Shown here one piece after another: positions 60,055 to 64,000 of a stretch of 64,000 bases of DNA; within the stretch, counting starts at the first letter, position 1, and every line of letters starts with the position of its first letter. This stretch comes from Undibacterium hunanense (GTDB lineage: Bacteria; Pseudomonadota; Gammaproteobacteria; Burkholderiales; Burkholderiaceae_D): contig NZ_JACOGF010000006.1 in the NCBI RefSeq assembly GCF_014284335.1, positions 1-64,000 of the forward strand. Reading direction: 5' to 3'. The notes beneath the pieces are model-generated. The model was given only the letters and a program-made list of their open reading frames with translations, was not told the origin of the DNA and searched no databases. The translations under genes and the position numbers were made by a program.

Positions 60055-60669
60055 TCAGGCCTCGCCTTTCTCATCTTTACCGATGATGATTTTAGTATCT
60101 GACAAAAACATGTGACGAGGCACATCCAGATTTTGCGGAGCTGGTTTGTTTTTATATACACGGCCAGCCAGATCAAAAGTCGAACCGTGGCATGGGCAGA
60201 GGAAGCCGCCATTCCAGTCGTCCGGCAAAGATGGCTGTGCGCCTTCCTGGAACTTGGAACTTGGAGAGCAGCCCAGATGAGAGCAGATACCAACAGCCAC
60301 CAGGATGTCACTATGTTCTTTACGCGCACGGCTTTGCTTTTCGCAATAGTCCGGCATTTCCATGGTGTAGGGTTTTTCTGACTTTGGATCAGCGACCTTG
60401 TCTTCTGTCTTGGCCAGACTCGCCATCATTTCTGGCGTACGCTTCAGTATCCATACTGGCTTACCACGCCATTCCGTAGTCGTCATTTCACCCGGTTTCA
60501 AGGCCGAAATGTCCACTTCCACTGGAGCACCAGCTGCCTTGGCACGCTCGGATGGCTGGAAAGTGCTTACCAGCGCTCCTGCCGTTGCCAAGCCTGCCAC
60601 ACCACCCGCCGCGCAAGTGGCGACGAGCAAACCGCGACGGCCGGAATCGACCTGCTTTTCGATACTCAT
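60055..60669 (-). CDS. petA: Rieske iron-sulfur subunit of the bc1 complex
   Basis: A 204-residue protein with a twin-arginine-like start (DSGRRGLLVATCAAGGVAGLATAG) that also acts as membrane anchor. The hinge is followed by the cluster-binding motifs CSHLGC and CPCHGS, with the conserved disulfide Cys, and the Pro loop KPAPQNLDVP. First gene of petABC, driven from the promoter at 60734-60762. Confidence 0.97.
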   Translation of the reverse strand: MSIEKQVDSGRRGLLVATCAAGGVAGLATAGALVSTFQPSERAKAAGAPVEVDISALKPGEMTTTEWRGKPVWILKRTPEMMASLAKTEDKVADPKSEKPYTMEMPDYCEKQSRARKEHSDILVAVGICSHLGCSPSSKFQEGAQPSLPDDWNGGFLCPCHGSTFDLAGRVYKNKPAPQNLDVPRHMFLSDTKIIIGKDEKGEA

Positions 60670-60733
60670 ACCAACCCCATTCTGTCAATAATCAAAACTT
60701 GATGAAGCAAAACCCAGCTTCTAGCAACCTTAA

Positions 60734-60762
60734 ATTATAAATGAGGCGGGTATGGTTTTAAA
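60734..60762 (-). promoter_or_regulatory. Sigma-70 promoter of petABC
   Basis: A perfect -10 TATAAT (60734-60739) and -35 TTTAAA (60757-60762, 4 of 6) with a 17-base spacer. Predicted start near 60727, 58 bases before petA. The rest of the 342-bp gap (60670-61011) contains no gene; a TTGACA at 60904 lacks a good -10 for mscL. Confidence 0.7.
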
Positions 60763-61011
60763 GAAAAAGATATCCGAATCACCAACTTGAAGGCTTTTTT
60801 CAACATTTAAGCCCTCATTTGCGCGCTTCAGCTAGTCTTGAGCCTGCTTAAAGTCCAGAATTCCAATCAGGATTTGGTATTTATACCGGGATGGAAAACA
60901 AAATTGACAAAATTCCCTCTCCTTTTCATGTGATTTGGGCATTAAAATCTTGTCACTTATCGTTGGGGCATGGCATTTGCACCAGCTCTATCCACCAAAC
61001 AGGAGATTTTC

Positions 61012-61431
61012 ATGAGTATGTTGCAAGAATTCAAAACCTTTGTCAGCCGTGGCAATGTGGTCGACCTCGCTGTCGGTGTCATTATCGGTGCCGCTTTTGG
61101 CAAAATCGTTGATTCGCTGGTCGGTGACATCGTCATGCCTGTGATTGGCCGTATTGTCGGTGGCCTGGACTTTTCCAACTACTACATACCTTTGAATGGC
61201 CAGGGCACGCATCTGGTACTGGCCGAAGCCAAAAAGGCCGGCGGCGTCATCGCTTATGGTAATTTTGTTACGGTCAGTGTTGGTTTCCTCATCCTGGCTT
61301 TCGTGATTTTCCAGATGGTGAAACTGGTGAATGCGATGAAAAAAGCAGAACCTGCGCCAGAACCAGCACCAGAAGTAACGGCAGAAGACATTCTGTTATT
61401 GCGTGAAATACGTGACGCTTTGAAGAAGTAA
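61012..61431 (+). CDS. mscL: Large-conductance mechanosensitive channel MscL
   Basis: A 139-residue inner-membrane channel that opens under membrane tension to release solutes during osmotic downshock. Start 61012 has AGGAGA 8 bases before; an in-frame ATG at 60970 is rejected. N-terminal amphipathic helix and pore helix [37 protein letters not shown], periplasmic loop with DFSNYYIPL, second helix [20 protein letters not shown] and the cytoplasmic helix [12 protein letters not shown] preceded by a Pro/Glu-rich linker. Confidence 0.97.
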   Translation: MSMLQEFKTFVSRGNVVDLAVGVIIGAAFGKIVDSLVGDIVMPVIGRIVGGLDFSNYYIPLNGQGTHLVLAEAKKAGGVIAYGNFVTVSVGFLILAFVIFQMVKLVNAMKKAEPAPEPAPEVTAEDILLLREIRDALKK

Positions 61432-61459
61432 TAAGAAATAATAAGAAGCAATGCCATCC

Positions 61460-61485
61460 TTTCCCCCTTGCAGGCAAGGGGGAAA
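61460..61485. terminator. Hairpin between mscL and the NIF3 gene
   Basis: TTTCCCCCTTG (61460-61470) pairs perfectly with CAAGGGGGAAA (61475-61485) around CAGG. It lies between convergent genes; the flanking T run is short, so it could instead be a short repeat unit. Confidence 0.55.
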
Positions 61486-61499
61486 ACTGTGATTGCCCG

Positions 61500-62261
61500 T
61501 CACACCGGATTATCAATATCCACGAAACTATGCGTTATACCGAGTTTCGCTGCGATGAAATTCCCCAGGCTTTGCACGCCAAAACGCTCGGTCGCATGGT
61601 GGCCGCAAGCCAGGTAAGCTACCCCTGATTCCCGCGCCAGATGCACGGTCGGTTCAGAAATCTCTCCACTCAGGTAAACACTGGCCCCCGCCGCAATCGC
61701 CTGGTCCAGCATGTTCTGCGCAGCGCCGGTACACCAGGCTATACGCCCCAGCGGTATCGCCGGGTCACCGATCAGCAAAGGCTTGCGCCCCAGTTTATGT
61801 TCAACATGCAGCGCCAGGTCAGCCATGGTATTGAGCTGTACATTGTCTGCCCACCCCAGCCAGCCGAGGTCATTCTCACCAAAACGCCCGTCCGGCAGCA
61901 AGCCCAGGCAACGGGCCAGGCCAATGTTATTACCCAGCTCAGCATGTCCATCCAGTGGCAGATGGTAGGCAAATAATGAGATATCATGCTTCAACAACAA
62001 TTTCAGCCGGCGGTGTTTTTGCCCTATCACGCGCATGTCTTCGCCGCGCCAGAAATAACCATGGTGCACGAGTATGGCATCCGCCTGCAGTTCCACCGCT
62101 TTCTCCAGCAAGGCAAGATTGGCGGTCACCCCGCTGACGATATGTTTTATTGTATCCCGCCCTTCCACCTGCAAGCCATTTGGGCAATAATCACGAAAGT
62201 AACTGACTTGTAATTCTTTAGCCAAAAACTGGCCCAGCTCATCCCGATTCACTGATTTCAT
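61500..62261 (-). CDS. NIF3/YbgI-family metal-binding protein
   Basis: A 253-residue protein starting at [13 protein letters not shown] (62261); an upstream ATG at 62345 would run into the divergent protease gene. Family motifs: [20 protein letters not shown] (metal-binding His pair), [30 protein letters not shown] and [14 protein letters not shown]. These toroid-forming dinuclear-metal proteins are widely conserved; a GTP cyclohydrolase-like role has been proposed but is not settled. Only 13 bases separate its start from that of the protease. Confidence 0.92.
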   Translation of the reverse strand: MKSVNRDELGQFLAKELQVSYFRDYCPNGLQVEGRDTIKHIVSGVTANLALLEKAVELQADAILVHHGYFWRGEDMRVIGQKHRRLKLLLKHDISLFAYHLPLDGHAELGNNIGLARCLGLLPDGRFGENDLGWLGWADNVQLNTMADLALHVEHKLGRKPLLIGDPAIPLGRIAWCTGAAQNMLDQAIAAGASVYLSGEISEPTVHLARESGVAYLACGHHATERFGVQSLGNFIAAKLGITHSFVDIDNPV

Positions 62262-62274
62262 ACTCACTCTCACT

Positions 62275-63450
62275 ATGCGTCGTCTTTGGTTATTGTTTGC
62301 CCAAACTGTCACTGTCGGTCTGGCGATATGGTTTATTGTAACCACCTTGAAACCCGCCTGGGTAAAAGGTGGTTATCGTGCGGGCCAGGATCTGCCCTTG
62401 AATGCCGGTGTCACCGTCAAGGAAGCGCCACCGAATAGCGTGCCGGCACAAAGCTCGTATGGCGCGGCAGCCAAACATGCCATGCCGTCCGTGGTGAATA
62501 TTTACACCTCGAAAGAAGTCCGGCAACGTCGCAATCCCTTGCTAAACGACCCCTTTCTCAAGCGTTTTTTTGGCGATCAGCAAAACCCGCAGGCCGAACG
62601 TCTGTCCAGCCTGGGTTCTGGCGTGATCGTCAGCACCCAGGGCTATATTCTGACCAATAACCATGTGGTCGAATCTGCCGACGATATCGAAGTCGCACTG
62701 GCTGATGGCCGCAAGGCAAATGCCAAAGTGGTCGGCACCGATCCGGAAACCGATCTGGCGGTCATCAAAATCGATTTGACCGATTTACCTGCCATCACCT
62801 TTGGCCGCTCGGACCAGGCCAGCGTCGGTGACGTGGTGCTGGCCATAGGCAATCCCTTCGGCGTCGGCCAGACTGTCACCATGGGCATTATCTCGGCCCT
62901 GGGCCGCAATAACCTGACCGACAATGCCTTTGAAAACTTCATCCAGACCGATGCTGCCGTCAATCCTGGTAATTCCGGTGGTGCGCTGGTGGATGTCAAT
63001 GGCAATCTGCTGGGCGTCAATACCGCGATTTATTCGCAAAATGGTGGCTCGGTAGGCATAGGTTTTGCCATTCCGGTATCCACCGTCAAACTGGTGATGG
63101 AATCCATCATCACCAATGGCCATGTTGTACGCGGCTGGATAGGTGTAGAACCGCAAGACATTACGCCCGAGTTGGCAGAGAGCTTTGGCCTGAAGCAAAA
63201 ATCCGGTGCCATCATCGCTGGCGTCATACGTGGCGGCCCAGCCGACAAGGCTGGCATGAAACCAGGTGATATCCTGATCGCAATCGAAGGTAAAACCGTG
63301 GGCGACACCACCCAGATGCTGAATCTGGTGGCTCAGCTAAAACCTGGCAACAAGGCTAAAATTACTGTCTTGCGTGACACGAAGGAACCCACACTGGAAG
63401 TCCTGATAGGCAAACGCCCACCGGCACGCAGAGAAGAACAGAGAGAGTAA
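62275..63450 (+). CDS. DegS/DegQ-type serine protease with one PDZ domain
   Basis: A 391-residue membrane-anchored periplasmic protease: one N-terminal helix ([20 protein letters not shown]), a trypsin-like domain with catalytic H130 (LTNNHVV), D160 (ETDLAV) and S234 (NPGNSGGAL), and one PDZ domain (about 280-375, [22 protein letters not shown] and [21 protein letters not shown]). The single PDZ and anchor match DegS/AlgW, which start envelope-stress signalling, but many Burkholderiales use this form as a general HtrA. No rseA/rpoE is in the window. Confidence 0.9.
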   Translation: MRRLWLLFAQTVTVGLAIWFIVTTLKPAWVKGGYRAGQDLPLNAGVTVKEAPPNSVPAQSSYGAAAKHAMPSVVNIYTSKEVRQRRNPLLNDPFLKRFFGDQQNPQAERLSSLGSGVIVSTQGYILTNNHVVESADDIEVALADGRKANAKVVGTDPETDLAVIKIDLTDLPAITFGRSDQASVGDVVLAIGNPFGVGQTVTMGIISALGRNNLTDNAFENFIQTDAAVNPGNSGGALVDVNGNLLGVNTAIYSQNGGSVGIGFAIPVSTVKLVMESIITNGHVVRGWIGVEPQDITPELAESFGLKQKSGAIIAGVIRGGPADKAGMKPGDILIAIEGKTVGDTTQMLNLVAQLKPGNKAKITVLRDTKEPTLEVLIGKRPPARREEQRE

Positions 63451-63456
63451 AACCCC

Positions 63457-64000
63457 ATGCACCTGATTGATTTGCAAGCCTACCTGTCCGAACTGGGCGA
63501 TAACAATAACCGCGCCTGGTTTGTCATGAACAAGCCGCGCTACGACATCTTGCGCGCAGAATTTTTGCAACTGGTAACGGAACTGATTGCCGACATCAGC
63601 AAGTTTGATCCGGCGATTGCCGGGCTGGAACCGAAAAAAGCGCTGTTCCGTATCAACCGCGACGTGCGCTTTGCCCATGACAAATCGCCCTACAAGACGA
63701 CATTTTCTTCATCCATTTTACCCAGCGGGCGCAAAAAACCCAGCGAAGGTGGCGGGCCGGCTTATTATTTCCAGATGGATGGTACTGGACGCCTGTTTTA
63801 TGCCTGCGGTGAATACATGCCGCCATCAGACCGCCTGAAAGCGATACGTAACCAGATCGTGGCTGACCCGGATGGCTTTGCCAAAGTATTGAAGGATAAG
63901 AAGCTGAAACAGTATTTTGGTGTCTTGCAGGATGAAGGCAAGCTGCAACGTCCGCCGAAAGGCTTTGATGCTGATCTGCCTCACATAGAGCAGATCAAGT
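63457..64000 (+). CDS. DUF2461 (TIGR02453) family protein, partial
   Basis: It starts with ATG at 63457, 7 bases after the protease stop, and runs off the right edge with 181 codons visible and no stop. It reads MHLIDLQAYLSELGDNNNRAWF, then RINRDVRFAHDKSPYKTTFSSS, GGGPAYYFQMDGTGRLFYACGEYMPP and DRLKAIRNQI. The family motifs NRDVRFAHDKSPYK and the following Gly-rich strand are clear. Function unknown. Probably co-transcribed with the protease gene. Confidence 0.9.
   Translation, partial: MHLIDLQAYLSELGDNNNRAWFVMNKPRYDILRAEFLQLVTELIADISKFDPAIAGLEPKKALFRINRDVRFAHDKSPYKTTFSSSILPSGRKKPSEGGGPAYYFQMDGTGRLFYACGEYMPPSDRLKAIRNQIVADPDGFAKVLKDKKLKQYFGVLQDEGKLQRPPKGFDADLPHIEQIK

Noticed and set aside
58841..60115. 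424-codon frame on the plus strand opposite petB
   Set aside because: Composition is rich in His/Gln/Arg with no domain, and it is fully antisense to the unmistakable cytochrome b gene.

Overview
The window reads as part of a betaproteobacterial chromosome, most likely Burkholderiales/Oxalobacteraceae (Undibacterium or Herminiimonas-like). This is inferred from the petABC-sspA-sspB-tRNA-Thr block, the protein sequences and the moderate GC content; I could not run a search. No phage, integrase, transposase, plasmid gene or CRISPR array was seen. Nearly every gene is intact; the first and last are cut by the window edges.

Layout. 1-680: end of a DUF4214-type surface protein and a tiny Lys-rich gene. 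685-3128: an ABC-2 exporter pair. 3228-10899: a six-gene operon (adaptor, MacB-type ATPase, two FtsX-type permeases, sigma-54 response regulator, histidine kinase) behind a near-consensus sigma-54 promoter, so the exporter is probably switched on by its own two-component system. 10949-12982: a CpxR/CpxA-like pair with GTAAA-N5-GTAAA boxes in its promoter region, shared with a divergent intradiol-dioxygenase-like lipoprotein. 13971-16155: a NarL-type system. 16609-19033: a TonB protein and a PhoD phosphatase with a clear Pho box. 19150-22657: a four-gene envelope operon including LpoB and YcfL homologues. 22828-23105: a 278-bp nested palindromic element. 23116-28015: a lipoprotein hydrolase, a YwqK/MORN-type protein and Tex.

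28066-32683: an acetaldehyde-dehydrogenase module (ALDH, DUF779, divergent AcoR-like activator) with a near-perfect sigma-54 promoter and two direct copies of a palindromic repeat around the ALDH gene. 32842-40384: a MINPP-like phytase, a TonB-dependent receptor, GrxD, UbiX and a phytase-like esterase lipoprotein with its own Pho box. 40439-44764: LysR regulator, DoxX, GST and a DPP-IV peptidase. 44957-50882: an archaic (Csu-type) chaperone-usher pilus operon followed by a tandem duplication of a pilin gene with its regulatory DNA. 51217-55822: two unusual two-component systems facing each other. 56168-62261: tRNA-Thr, sspB, sspA, the cytochrome bc1 operon, mscL and a NIF3 protein. 62275-64000: a DegS/DegQ-type protease and a DUF2461 protein running off the edge.

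Themes: (i) two independent sigma-54 circuits in which activator and target promoter sit side by side; (ii) two Pho-box promoters before phosphate-scavenging genes; (iii) a CpxR-type autoregulatory region; (iv) at least three families of palindromic intergenic elements. No single wholly new system is proven here. The best candidates for something undescribed are the sigma-54-controlled exporter with its upstream 11-bp-phased array of DnaA-box-like words, and the duplicated pilin unit with its conserved inverted-repeat leader.
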